A stretch of 64,000 bases of DNA from the NCBI GenBank assembly GCA_000226015.1, contig JH154797.1, positions 76,400-140,399 on the forward strand, read 5' to 3'. This DNA comes from Mnemiopsis leidyi (lineage: Eukaryota; Ctenophora; Tentaculata; Lobata; Bolinopsidae). This document shows positions 1 through 10,590 of the stretch, piece after piece (the stretch's first letter is position 1; every line of letters begins with the position of its first letter). Under the pieces are notes generated by a model. That model made no database searches. It saw nothing but the letters and a program-made list of their open reading frames with translations, and was not told the DNA's origin. Made by a program: the position numbers and the translations under genes.

Positions 1-801
1 GGAAATACAGGAGGTCTACCTTCGCAAGACGATCCGCCAGTTTCTTTTGCGCCGACTATGATATTATGTATTTTGAGTTTGTGGCAACACATTGTGTTTC
101 ATTCTAGCTCCTTAATACCATAAAACTGATTACATATTTGGTAAACTAACCACCTTTATAGGCTATTTAGTGGTTCGATAACATAGCCTGCTAACCAGAA
201 GTTTTCAATTTAGCATAGTAAAAAGGAATCGTTGTCATGCGATATCAAGTGCGCTTTGAGGATCCAACATTTTTTAAGAACAGCTATTTAAGGAATAAGA
301 ATTTATTACTGCGCAATGACTTAATTACAATTCACATAGCGACTTAAAAAATGATTATAATAAAAACCTTTTAGGCAGACAACTGCAGGTTGAATGATAA
401 CAAAATTGGGCACAGGTGGCAACGATAAAGCACAGCAGCCGACTTAAGTATTAATTTAGCACAACATTCTCTAACAAGTCTTTTTTCTAACTAAAATTTT
501 CTTGGTTGAAAACCATCAGAAAAAACTAAGATCTATTCACTGGCTAAGGATCTACAAGTTGCATTATGGGGTTAACAGCAAAGGCAAGAAATCTAATAGT
601 AATGTGATTAGTGAAAGTACGGCGAAAAGTAATTATAATGAGTATTAACGAGCGTGGATGTTGGACGAATCACACAAACTGTACTGAATGGTGAGTTGTT
701 AAATTACGGTAAAGATCAATTTGGATGAAAGGACCAGCTTTTTGAGTTCATGTTTGTGTGTCCGTATGGTTTAATGCGTTAGAATCGATTGGGAATTCGG
801 C
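1..801. other. 5' flank of the receptor gene, no gene seen
   Basis: AT-rich DNA with no convincing exon or long open frame. It presumably includes the promoter and 5' UTR of the receptor starting at 802. I see no clear TATA box close to that start. Confidence 0.5.
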
Positions 802-2217
802 ATGGTCTCGTTTTGCGTATTCATTGTAAATTTGCTATATCTAACATGCTTACTTACAGTCACCTGTTTAGATCCATCCTCAACATTACAAAGAAAGACT
901 TACAAAGAAAAGGTGACGAAAAAAATTATAAGTGGGAATCATCTCTCTAAACAGTCAAAACGTGATACGTATATACCCCCAGGCCCACCCGATGTATACA
1001 CCATCAGACAAGTTCCTGAGAACAAACCGACGACTAAAACCAAAACCGAAATGATTGTGGTAACTGAAGAAAAAGCTAAAACTGAATCGATGACAAGCAA
1101 CGACCTTAAAGTCAGGAGTACACCTGTATTAACTGAGAATAAGGAGGTGCAAGGAGCAATGAAGACTGAGAGCTCAACTGGAAACATCACACCAATTTCT
1201 ACCAACCCAACGAGGGTAAATCTCGTAACTGCATGTAACAGTGTCTTAGCTGTAATAAGCCTTATCATAAACATCTTGATTGTCTTCTACTATAACAGCA
1301 GCAAAACCACTCTATCCTCCGTTCTCTATCTCAGAAATGGAGTCTGTGACATTGTCAGTGCACTTGGGTTCCTTCTTCAAGTTCCATCTGTAGTCACTAT
1401 CTACAACATAGATTCCTCAGTCACTTTACCACTAATCAGTAACTGGGTAGTCACAGTTGCTGTTAGAATGAGTGTCTTCATGAATTGTGTTCTGGGTGTG
1501 GTGAGGTGCATCAACATTCTTAATCCCTTCTATCCAGTCAACAGAAAGATTGTCACTTTTTCAACAGTTCTCTACTGTATACTGTGGTCTTCAATAGCTT
1601 CTCTTGACCTGTGGTTCTACACAACAAAGATTGGTCTCCAGAACAAAGTCTATCTAGTCAAATCACTGGTTCTTAAACCCGAACCAGGATTTTCTATCTC
1701 GAGTGTTATAACTGGATTGGAAGGGGCCAAAGTGACTTCTCTTTCCCAAGCAGAAGTTGTCATAGCACAGTTCCTAACTCCCATTGCAATTCCAGCTCTT
1801 CTCTGTTTTGCACTTATGATATTCCAGATCTTTCATCTGAGACAAGGCCGAATCGGAGTCACCACCGAAAAGAAAAAGACAGAAAGAGCCGAAGAAATAT
1901 CTATGGCTGACAAAGAAATTAGAAAACGGAACAACAACCAAAAGGCTGCCATGACCATCTTTTTAGTGACCACGGTTTATGTGCTGACCTCAACACTGTC
2001 CATATTAGTCTGGCTGGTGATCTACAGAGACCACCTTGGAGAAAGAGAAAAGATAAAGATTCTCTCCTGGGAAGAATTGAGTTGGGTCTTCCTATCTTCC
2101 ACCACCTTACCTCTCCTCTGTTCAACTCTCACCCCCCTTACTCTGCTCCTCAGAAGCTCTGCTATGCAGCGGTATCTCCGGGACATCTTCAAACCGAACT
2201 GTGCTACACGGGAATAG
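802..2217 (+). CDS. Seven-transmembrane receptor, rhodopsin-like, with long secreted N-terminus
   Basis: Intronless frame of 471 residues. A hydrophobic signal sequence covers about residues 1-23. A Thr/Lys/Glu-rich, low-complexity extracellular region follows to about residue 140. Seven hydrophobic segments then lie near 141-164, 174-201, 215-240, 251-274, 319-346, 382-408 and 427-450. TM2 carries Asp183 where class A receptors have their conserved Asp, and TM4 has Trp262. The end of TM3 reads VVRC (233-236) followed by NPF, in place of D/ERY. TM7 reads STLTPLTLLL, so the usual NPxxY tyrosine is absent. The third cytoplasmic loop is Lys/Glu-rich (about 347-380) and the tail is short. This is most likely a plasma-membrane orphan receptor of a lineage-specific class A branch. 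The ligand cannot be read from sequence. The start is chosen because it gives the signal peptide. Confidence 0.85.
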   Translation: MVSFCVFIVNLLYLTCLLTVTCLDPSSTLQRKTYKEKVTKKIISGNHLSKQSKRDTYIPPGPPDVYTIRQVPENKPTTKTKTEMIVVTEEKAKTESMTSNDLKVRSTPVLTENKEVQGAMKTESSTGNITPISTNPTRVNLVTACNSVLAVISLIINILIVFYYNSSKTTLSSVLYLRNGVCDIVSALGFLLQVPSVVTIYNIDSSVTLPLISNWVVTVAVRMSVFMNCVLGVVRCINILNPFYPVNRKIVTFSTVLYCILWSSIASLDLWFYTTKIGLQNKVYLVKSLVLKPEPGFSISSVITGLEGAKVTSLSQAEVVIAQFLTPIAIPALLCFALMIFQIFHLRQGRIGVTTEKKKTERAEEISMADKEIRKRNNNQKAAMTIFLVTTVYVLTSTLSILVWLVIYRDHLGEREKIKILSWEELSWVFLSSTTLPLLCSTLTPLTLLLRSSAMQRYLRDIFKPNCATRE

Positions 2218-2504
2218 AGCTTACAAAAAGCCACCCAGAATACCACAAGTGACTGATGAATGAACGATTATAAAAATAATAAGTACCAGTTGGGGACCAG
2301 ATTGACAGAGATGTGGGACAATTTTTAAAAACTTAGTTGCAATGGATTTAATAGTTTTAAAAACTGCAAATGCAAGAGAATTCACTATGATCAAGATTTT
2401 GACATTCCTTTTGATAGAATCCGACCTTTGAAGTTTGAAAACATTAATTCCTTGTCAGAGAAAAATTGTATAATCCGTAACTGTGAAATTTATATTCGAT
2501 TGTG
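2218..2504. other. 3' flank of the receptor gene
   Basis: AT-rich, non-coding in appearance. The first canonical AATAAA downstream is at 2521-2526, inside the adjacent LINE remnant. The 3' UTR may therefore end within that insertion or use a non-canonical signal. Confidence 0.4.
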
Positions 2505-3000
2505 TCGTATTTGAGAGAGCAATAAACACCTGTCTGAAGCTCAAATTCTTCAAAGCAAGTGTTGAACCAGTTCTACTAGACTCTATAGGTACGAAACCTG
2601 GACTCTTAACAAGCAGTTTTATAAACGCTTGAATGGTTGCTACTTGCTACACTTAGCTGCTGATGAGGGCCTGAAACCTTCATTGGAAGGACCATTTCAC
2701 ACTTAAAAGAATCTACGGGGACCTTCCTTCTATTGCAACGGTCCTTGCTCAACGCCGAGCAAGTTTTGCCGGTCTCTGTATGAGGGCACATGACCAGATC
2801 ATCTCCTCTGTGTTGCCTTGGCGCTTACCCCAAACGCGGCGTAGTCGTAGGCCACTAACATTCTTAGACAATAGACACAGTAGTAAGAGATGCTGGAGTA
2901 GAGATTGGTGACCTTAGGGGCGTGATGCTCGATCGTACAATTTGGAGAAACATCGTGGAGCAGTTTTCGATCGAGGATCGCCCAAAGTAAAGTAAAGTAA
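2505..3000 (+). mobile_element. 5'-truncated, decayed LINE 3' end (reverse transcriptase C-terminus)
   Basis: Plus-strand translation gives, across shifted frames, the run KLKFFKASVEPVLL, then YGDLPSIATVLAQRRASFAG, then RRSRRPLTFLD, and finally MLDRTIWRNIVEQF ending in IEDRPK and a stop. These match the C-terminal pattern of many non-LTR retrotransposon ORF2 proteins (SVEPVLLYGSETWTLT, then RRRGRP, then the W..IV segment). The frame is broken between these blocks and contains stops, so the copy is dead. It ends with a short repeat tail (TAAAG)n at about 2986-3000, typical of RTE/CR1/L2-like LINEs. No 5' part or target-site duplication was identified. The minus-strand open frames over this stretch are shadows. 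Confidence 0.75.
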
Positions 3001-3279
3001 TATGACAAACAGCGATTGCTCTTGATGCGAGGCTTCCTTATACTTTTAACATCCTCAGAAGACACTTGAAAAGATTTAACATCACATAATTCAGCAAGGG
3101 GAACATACACAGTTCATGGAGGGTAGTGTACTCCATGGACAGTGGTGATTTGAAGGAGCAGATTTTGGTGAGAAGAAGGGAGATTCATTTCTGTTTGCTG
3201 TAAGTGTATAGCATGGGCCATTTCGCAGTTCTTAAGTGATTTATCAACTCTGATAGGTGAGTATAATCGGATCAGTGAT

Positions 3280-3390
3280 CAGTATACTAGTATAGACAGA
3301 TCAGTACAAATACACAGATCAGTGATAAGTATATAGGCATATCAGTCAGTAAAGGCAGATCAGTAAGTGCAGGCATAACTATACACAGTT
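3280..3390. repeat. Degenerate AGATCAGTA-type short tandem repeat
   Basis: Several imperfect copies of a 9-25 bp motif containing GATCAGT occur here. Simple-sequence drift is the most likely cause. Confidence 0.5.
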
Positions 3391-3485
3391 TAGGCATTCC
3401 GTTTTGGTTAAACTTAAGCTCTGACTCTCCTACGTAAAATAACAAAAACTCCGGTAAGACTCACATTCATTTCTGTTTATAGTTA

Positions 3486-3493
3486 GATAATTA
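3486..3493. repeat. Left target-site duplication GATAATTA
   Basis: An 8-bp direct repeat identical to 4404-4411, directly outside the terminal inverted repeats of the element at 3494-4403. Confidence 0.8.
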
Positions 3494-4403
3494 GGTAAAA
3501 GGGTCATATAGTTCGGCAGTGGTGCCAATGGTGGTCCGAATCACCATTTGCGCCAATGGTTGTGTTTCATTGGCGACAATGGCTATCGTCATTGGCGACC
3601 ATTGGCGCCATTATAATGGATCAAATGGAACCACTCGATGGCGATACCTTTTTCACAATCACCACTCACTACTCAGAGTGAATGGATTATTTGGAATTCC
3701 AATGGCGACAATGGTTCCAATGGCAACAATGGTTCTAATAGCGACAGTGGTGATAATGAATACAATGGCGACAATGGCGACAATGGTGATAATGAATGCA
3801 ATAACAATGGTGACACCGGCGACAATCAGACAAGACGAAAATGATACCACAGAAATGGCGACAGTGTTTCTAATGGCGAAAATGGTACCAATGGCGACAT
3901 TGGCGCCAATAGCGATAATCATGAAATCACCACTCAGAGTGAATGAATCATTTGGAATTCCAATGACGACAATGGTACCAATGGCGATAATGATACCAAC
4001 AATGGTACCAATGGCGACAATGGCGCCAATGGCGATAACCAGGAAATAATTATGCCGGATAATAGCCATTGACAACAGTTGCACCAATGGTGACAGTGGC
4101 GAAAATGGTGACAATGGCATCGATGGTGACAATGGCGATAATTGCAGGAAATAATCATACCAATTTATCAGCATCATGACGACAGTGGCGCCATTGATGC
4201 CACTGTCACTATTGGCGCCGCTGTCACCAACGCCAATAAATCGGTATGAATGATAATTATTTCATGATTATCGCTATTGGCGCCACTGTCGCCAATGTCG
4301 CCATTGGTACCATTTTCACCATTGGCACCACTGTCGATGAGTGGATCCATTGGCGCCTATGGCGCCAATTGTCACTCTCACCAAACTATATGACCCTTTT
4401 GCC
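3494..4403. mobile_element. Non-autonomous fold-back DNA transposon with GGCGACAATGG arrays
   Basis: The element is 910 bp. Both ends carry a 23-bp terminal inverted repeat with two mismatches, sharing the core AAAAGGGTCATATAGTT and starting GGT or GGC. It is flanked by a perfect 8-bp duplication, GATAATTA. The interior is built of degenerate 9-bp units (GGCGACAAT and variants). The left and centre run in one orientation and the right end (about 4180-4380) in the other, so the element can fold on itself. A sub-block with CACTCAGAGTGAATG and TTTGGAATTCCAATG occurs twice, near 3670-3710 and 3930-3970. No transposase is present. The 8-bp duplication fits hAT, Merlin or P-like superfamilies; the GG ends do not settle which. 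Open frames of up to 176 residues here are products of the repeat. Confidence 0.85.
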
Positions 4404-4411
4404 GATAATTA
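4404..4411. repeat. Right target-site duplication GATAATTA
   Basis: Matches 3486-3493 exactly and abuts the right inverted repeat. Confidence 0.8.
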
Positions 4412-7151
4412 CGCCGGTTCATATACCTGTAACTATGATAAGAAATATGGGTCTGGGCGTTCGCACAAGATTAATATGAAATAATCCAATCAATATACAC
4501 ATCGTCTCGATCGTGTGCTCCGCAAAATGCAGGCGCATTCAAACATCAATTGAAATTCTACATCCTTCAGCCTTCTATCTTTCTATTCGTCTATTCTTGC
4601 AAACGCAGGCTTTAAACTCGGCCTAGTTTGACTACGAATAACGCTCCGCACTTATATTTGTCTGTTTAGTTGGGTTTGTATTAGCCTACATGGACCATTT
4701 CAAAACTCAAATGATTTTCACTTCATATCGACGCAATTTACAACGTTTTTAGGCTTTTATACTTTTATAGCCTTCATGAATAACAACAGTTTTATTCTCT
4801 ATTTCTCAATTTTAAGAGTCCTACTTAATCTTGCCATTCAGTTCCGTTCTATAAGTTGCATCGATTCCAATCAGCTAAATCACCGTTGATCTTTACTTGC
4901 TCAACGTTTTCTTGTTTAAAGAGAGGCTGAGTGGCGACAGAGGGCCAGCCAGGTACACGTATTCATTGTATAGCAGAAAGCACGGTGTTAAACGGACCGC
5001 CTTTGTTTACAATTCGTGTTGCAAGGGAGTGAATACTCATACATTCATTAAGGCTTAACCGGTAACCATGAGGCATAGTTAAACACCCAACTCCATCTTG
5101 AGAGAACTAAACAACAAGGAAATATTTCCTTGTGTTTGAAGTTCACGAACAGGAGGACTGTGAAATTCAGCAGGATCCAAAGCATTACTCATTTAAGTAG
5201 CACGAACCTTGGAGCCTAGTGGGCATTTTAAGTATGGGTCCTTCATGGTACAAAGTCATGTTGACTAACAGTAACTATTCCCCTTAAAAAGTTAAAACAT
5301 ACACAGATGTTAATCCAACTTATATACTCTGTTCTCTAAAAGTCTAAGTAAGAATGGGAGAATTTCAATGGACTTTTAGGGTATGCGTGTTTAATATTTC
5401 CACTTAAGATGGTAAAAAATGTCACTAAAATGTGATGTATGTGACATCTAGTCCGTGAACAAGTACGCGGCTATTCTTGTGACTTAGACCAAATCAGTCG
5501 AGTACTAAATACACGTAGGTGGAACCTAATCTAATAAAACAATCCAGCTTAAATTTCTTGGCGTCTGCAATCTGCAAATGCATTGATAAAATTTAACGAA
5601 GTTAGGAAATTTTAAAAGTTTTAAATTCTCATATCTCATACAACTCTGTTTTTTATACTCGCATTAAATGATTAAAAGCAATTTTTCCGGTCACATACAG
5701 AGTATTATTATTTCAAGCGGCCGGATTATGTGGCTTCTAATGGTCGTCGACTCTCAAGGGTAAATCAATGTTAAGTCGATTTACCAAATAGACTGTTCTC
5801 CGAAATAGACTGTTGTCCGAAAACATAAAAGAATTTGACATGGTAAATATCATGTCAATTGTATAATACAAATTCGTACAAAGGTCTGCCAAATGGTCTG
5901 TTGTCCGAAGCAGACTTATGTCCGAAAACCTGAAATTCGGTTTCTGCCCGGACTACAGTCCGTTTCGGGAAACAGTCCGATAACCACACAATTTAGATAT
6001 CATAAGAATAAGAGAGCTAAAGCGAGAATAAGAAATATCATCTACACTTTAACTTCTGGCATCTTAAAATATTGGCAGAATTGTAAGACTGCATTAGAAT
6101 ATCCAGCTGAAGTTGCCCAGTATTTCATAGATTGTGGAAATATCGGAATTACTGAAAGCCATGCCTTCATAACCCGGAAAACCCTGTCAGTGTAAGACAG
6201 TTTATCAAATTAACCTGTCTTCTCATTTACAATTATGATCGTACATCATCCTCATATGAGCCAGAGCCAGCAAGCGCACAACTAACTAACTAAAGGCCAA
6301 TAATCAAATTTCCAATGCTCCAAATCGAATGTTTATATAGGATTATTAGTTTTCTAGGTAGCTACCTCATCTTAAAATTGTTAAAAAGGCTCTGCATTTC
6401 TGCAAGACCTTGATTTTGCAGTCTTGTTATACAACGTTCGATCATCATGGCGATGTTACCTATATTTATCCGACGTAACTGCATATGATTCGATTTATAT
6501 GTTGCTGCATGTGTTGTGACACTCCTGTTACGATAATATAAAGCTTCTTGGTACTATATATTCTTTTTATTGCCTATTTTGTATTTCATAAATTTCAGGA
6601 TTCGGCTTAAATCTGTTAGAGAACAACGTTTTTCCGGACAATCAATTACATTTTATTCAGATTCAAGCAATTTTGTAGTTAGAATAATACCATACAAACT
6701 CCTCCACTCTTCCAGTTCCATTGTTAATTCTTGCGCCTCAGGCCAGCTCGGATTATTCCTCGAAACCATTGAGCAAGTGCATTGACGTCAGAACTAATTT
6801 AGATTTAACAAGTGCCCTACTTTTTATCTTAGCTCGAGGTTTGTGACTTATTATGAGAGAAATTTCCCGTAATGTAACCGGAATGATATGTTAATTTGGT
6901 TATTCTATCCAAAAGTTCAAAGGACCAAAGGTTCGAAATATTAAATTAATGAAATATAAACTACTGCCCGCAGTATGATAAGAAATTGAAAGGGTGACAG
7001 TTAACCTTGTTACATTTTTACTTACAAAATATACTGGTAAAAATAAATTTCTTAGTCGCGAAAGTTTCTAAACTCATACAAAGCTCATATTGAAATTCAT
7101 GGGTGACAACTATACAAGAGCTGCAATGCAATGACCTTAATCTACTTAGAG
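4412..7151. other. Intergenic, no gene supported
   Basis: About 2.7 kb of AT-rich DNA. The longest open frame is 100 codons at 5893-6195, with no recognisable domain and no clear splice context. A short motif, GACTGTTGTCCGAAA and variants, recurs several times between 5790 and 5975. I see nothing else. Confidence 0.5.
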
Positions 7152-8191
7152 ATGTTAAAACTAAGTGCCTTGTGTGGTTTGCTAACCATTGCACTTTCTT
7201 TTGACTTCGGCGGGATGGACGAGGCGACTTACGAGGGTGCTTTGAGAGGTCAAGGATTCTCTGAGGAAGATATCCAAACGTTTTTGCAGGTTACCAATAT
7301 ATCTTAACTCTTTGCTGCACTTGAAGTTGAGAATGATAATCAGCATGAATTAATTCCCAAAATCTGTTGAAGCTATTACATCTTATAGTTTCTGATAATG
7401 ACGATGATAGCTTGTTCACTTTTGTACATCAGTGACTATACATGCAGAAAACTATTCTCCAAATAAAGTTAGTAAATTCATGTAAACAGGAACACCGAGA
7501 AGCAAGAGCAGCTGGAGACGGGGAGGGAGAGTTTGTACCTTGGCACGTTGCCAGGGGCTACCACGAGTGTGAGGAGTTCAAGAAGAGGAGATGTGGCTAC
7601 AACGGGTTCAAATGTACAGGCTGCCTGAAGCCTAGAGTCCTCTCTGATATCTGTGAAGAGTACGACTGTCCGGTGATGAAGAGTCTAGAGCAGAGCGCGT
7701 GCGGGTTTGAAGCTAGAGACTGGTCATCTTCTATTTGGGCAACCACTGATGTCGACCTTAACGCTGAGGATGGATTTATGGATGCCTTTTGGAGACTCTG
7801 GAAGTACATTAACAAGGGAAACAGAAGGGGGGTCAGACTGGCCAAGACGGTGTACATGGTCAAAAGGTACTTGATGGACGGCTACAAGACCACATCAGCC
7901 AACATGGCCTTCTACATCCCAGCTGAGTTTCAAGATAACCCACCCACTCCTACTGAGAGCAGTGTATCCCTGGAGGAGTGGGGGGAGGTCATCACCTACA
8001 ATAGAGCGTTTGGAGGGGAGAGGTATGGAGATGAGAAGTTCGGGAAGATGCAGTTCAGGCTGCTCAAGCAGGCTCTTGTTAAGGCAGAAATCCTCCATGA
8101 TCCTGACATCAGGATGACTTTCGAAGATATTGTACCTGGGTGTGCCATGCAGAGAAACGAGGTTGCCCTGTTTGCTTTGGACATGGAGTGA
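7152..8191 (+). CDS. Secreted SOUL/HEBP-domain protein, tandem copy 1
   Basis: Two exons, 7152-7289 and 7490-8191, joined in phase 0 across a 200-bp intron with GT..AG ends, give 279 residues. Residues 1-16 form a signal peptide (MLKLSALCGLLTIALS). A short acidic stretch follows, then a cysteine-rich module at about 60-117 with WHVARGY, CTGCLKPR and CEEYDC. From CGFEAR (117) to the end is a SOUL haem-binding domain: FWRLWKYINKGN, AFYIPAEFQ, PPTPTESSV and the terminal QRNEVALF all match the HEBP1/HEBP2 pattern. Eight cysteines outside the signal peptide suggest disulphides and secretion. SOUL proteins are known to bind haem or porphyrin; binding here is inferred from family only. The ATG is chosen because it opens the signal peptide and matches copies 2 and 3. 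Confidence 0.88.
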
Positions 8192-9582
8192 GGTGTAAAT
8201 ACTTTCAGCGTCGCAGTAACTTGAGGTAGTTGTATTCAAGAAGTTTTGATAATTTGTAAATTATTTTCTAAGTGTCTGATTGTCAAAATTTCTGTCTCTC
8301 TTAGTACACTGTAACAAGGGATGTAAGTTGTTAACAACTTTTTTCCCGTGCACTTCAAAGAGAGTCAATTATATCTTACGGCTACACCAGTGCACCAGGT
8401 TGTTTTATGAGGGATCGAAGAATAAGCGATAAGAAAATAAAACTTTGGCATGATAAGAGTTGACGATTCTTAAAGATTTGATTTTTATTGTATTGGTGAC
8501 ACCATCAAAGTTTAAATTTGTACAATTCTTGCATTAAATGAATACCTTGTTTTAATTTTCCTGCTTTTTGGATCAGGTTTCTCCATCAACACTTGCACAA
8601 AATCACAATGTTATATCTACAATACGTTTTGTACAACTCTGCCACTCGATCATGGTGCTTGAAGTTGAAGAATAAAGGTCGTTCGTGATTTCATTGCCAG
8701 TGGTCGTTCGTGATTTCATCGCCTAACGCCTGTGGCCGTGCGTAATTAAATGGACTTTGGTCGAGTGTAATTCGAATTCATTGTACCCGCAACTGCATGA
8801 TGATTTCATGGCCTGGGGTCATCAGGTCGACGCTGAATCAAGATGGAAGCATTTGTAGTTAGCTACAAAGAGAAGACCGATAATGCTCCTCAATTGCATT
8901 CTATTTCTACTTCTAGGAATTCATACACTAAATAGAGTTTCTTAAATAAGTAAAATCTCAACATGGTTATTAACGTTTCATTAAATTGTAGTAAACCCTA
9001 GCTTAAGTTTCCGAGAAAAAGTAACCGACTGATCTAATCTCGAAATTGAACCATATCAAATTTGAGATGTCCCTGGACACCACAAGGCCTGCAGTTTGCA
9101 CCGTGTAAATGAGAATTCATTAAAAAGGGCGTGCAATCTTAAACGATAAGGTTTATGAGATTAAAAAAGAGCAAACTTTATTTAATTGTCGAAGGGCCCC
9201 TTATTTAGCTGATTACTGCAGCGCAGAATCGGCATTTGAGGCTTGCAGTTGCTGAGATGATAACTGTTTGAGTTGTAGATATATTTCCTATATGTATTAA
9301 GTTTGAAGTAAGATCAAATCTGTATAAAGTGTATCATTCTTATGTTGAGATATTAGAATGTCTATAAGCTTGTCATGAACTCACGTTTAAACTTAAAGAT
9401 TACTTTGATCCACAACTTATTCAATCTGCCAAATATTCAAATAAGTAGACCCGCAATTAATTTGTACATTGAGGAAACGTACTTTTGATAATGCACCAAA
9501 ATATGAGCTGATCAAACCTTTCGTAATACCTTGTACCAATAAAAAATCATTGAACCACTATACCAACAGCCAGCTGACGGAG
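8192..9582. other. Intergenic between SOUL copies 1 and 2
   Basis: Contains the copy 1 3' UTR with AATAAA at 8436-8441, about 245 bp after the stop. A short duplicated phrase, GGTCGTTCGTGATTTCAT, occurs near 8680-8720. No other gene is visible. Confidence 0.5.
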
Positions 9583-10590
9583 ATGCTAAAGTTAGTCGCA
9601 CTAGCAGTGTGTGGGTTACTAACAGTTGCACTTTCCTTCGACTTCGGTGGAACTGACGAAGCGGAATATGAAAGTCTTCTAAGAGAAAAGGGATATCCCG
9701 AAGATGATATTCAACAGTTTTTGGAGGTTAGACTTTTAAATGTATGCGCAAAGTAACATAACTTATTGGGTTTAATCTGCAATGTGACGGATAATGAAGA
9801 CCCGATTTTACAAAATACTGAAAGCACTGCTTCAAAAGAGAGACTGACATAAAGTAAAAAACCTAAATAAAGTTGACCCAACCCCCGTTTGCAGGAACAC
9901 AGGGAGGCCCGAGCGGGAGTTGCAGCAGACGGAGACTCTGTACCTTGGCACGTTGCCAGGGGTTACCGTGAGTGCGAGGACTTCAGGAGGCGAAGGTGCG
10001 GTCACAACGGGAGAAATGTTTGTAACCACTGCTTCCGACCACGACTCCGCTCCATTCTCTGTGACGAGTACGACTGTCCTCCAACGAGTGAGAATGATCT
10101 CGTGGCATGCGGGTTTGAAGCAAGAAACGTTCCCTCTGGTAAATGGGCCGTCACTGCTGTGGATAGGTTTTCCAAAAATGGATACTCAGATGCCTACTGG
10201 AGGCTCTTTAGGTACATAAACAAGGGAAACGATCAGAGTGCCCGATTGGCGGCTTCAGTCTACATGGTCAAGGTGATGACAATGGAGGGAAACTCTGTGA
10301 AAAGCGCAAAGATGGCCTTCTACATCCCTTCAGCATTCCAGACTAGTCCCCCAACTCCAAACAACGACGCAGTCACCGTGGAGACTTGGGAAGACGCCAC
10401 AACTTACAGCAGAGCCTTTGGAAGTGACCGAAGAGATGACCACGACTTTATCAACCGACAATTCAAGGTGCTGGAAGCCGCCCTTGCCAAGGAAGGTATC
10501 ACTCCAAAACCCGATCTCAGGATGACTTTCGTGGACATCGTTCCAGGTTGTACTATGCAGAGGAACGAGGTCACTCTCTTCGCCCAATGA
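9583..10590 (+). CDS. Secreted SOUL/HEBP-domain protein, tandem copy 2
   Basis: Two exons, 9583-9726 and 9895-10590, join in phase 0 across a 168-bp intron, giving 279 residues. The intron position (after FLE, before EHRE) is the same as in copies 1 and 3. A signal peptide covers about residues 1-18 (MLKLVALAVCGLLTVALS). The cysteine-rich module contains WHVARGYREC, CNHCFRPRL and CDEYDC. The SOUL domain runs from ACGFEARN to the C-terminus, with AYWRLFRYINKGN, MAFYIPSAFQ and MQRNEVTLF. It is on the same strand as its neighbours at about 2.4-2.6 kb spacing, so it arose by tandem duplication. It is probably a secreted haem- or porphyrin-binding protein. A likely poly(A) signal, ATTAAA, lies at 10883-10888. 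The upstream in-frame ATG at 9469 would hide the signal peptide and is not used here. Confidence 0.88.

Noticed and set aside
2606-3110. Minus-strand open frames of 61 and 103 codons
   Set aside because: The plus strand of the same stretch translates to a recognisable reverse-transcriptase C-terminus, so these are shadows.
3519-4177. Open frames of 68-176 codons rich in Met/Ala/Ile or Asn/Gly/Asp, on both strands
   Set aside because: They are frames through a 9-bp degenerate repeat inside a transposon with confirmed ends. They are open in several frames at once because of the repeat.
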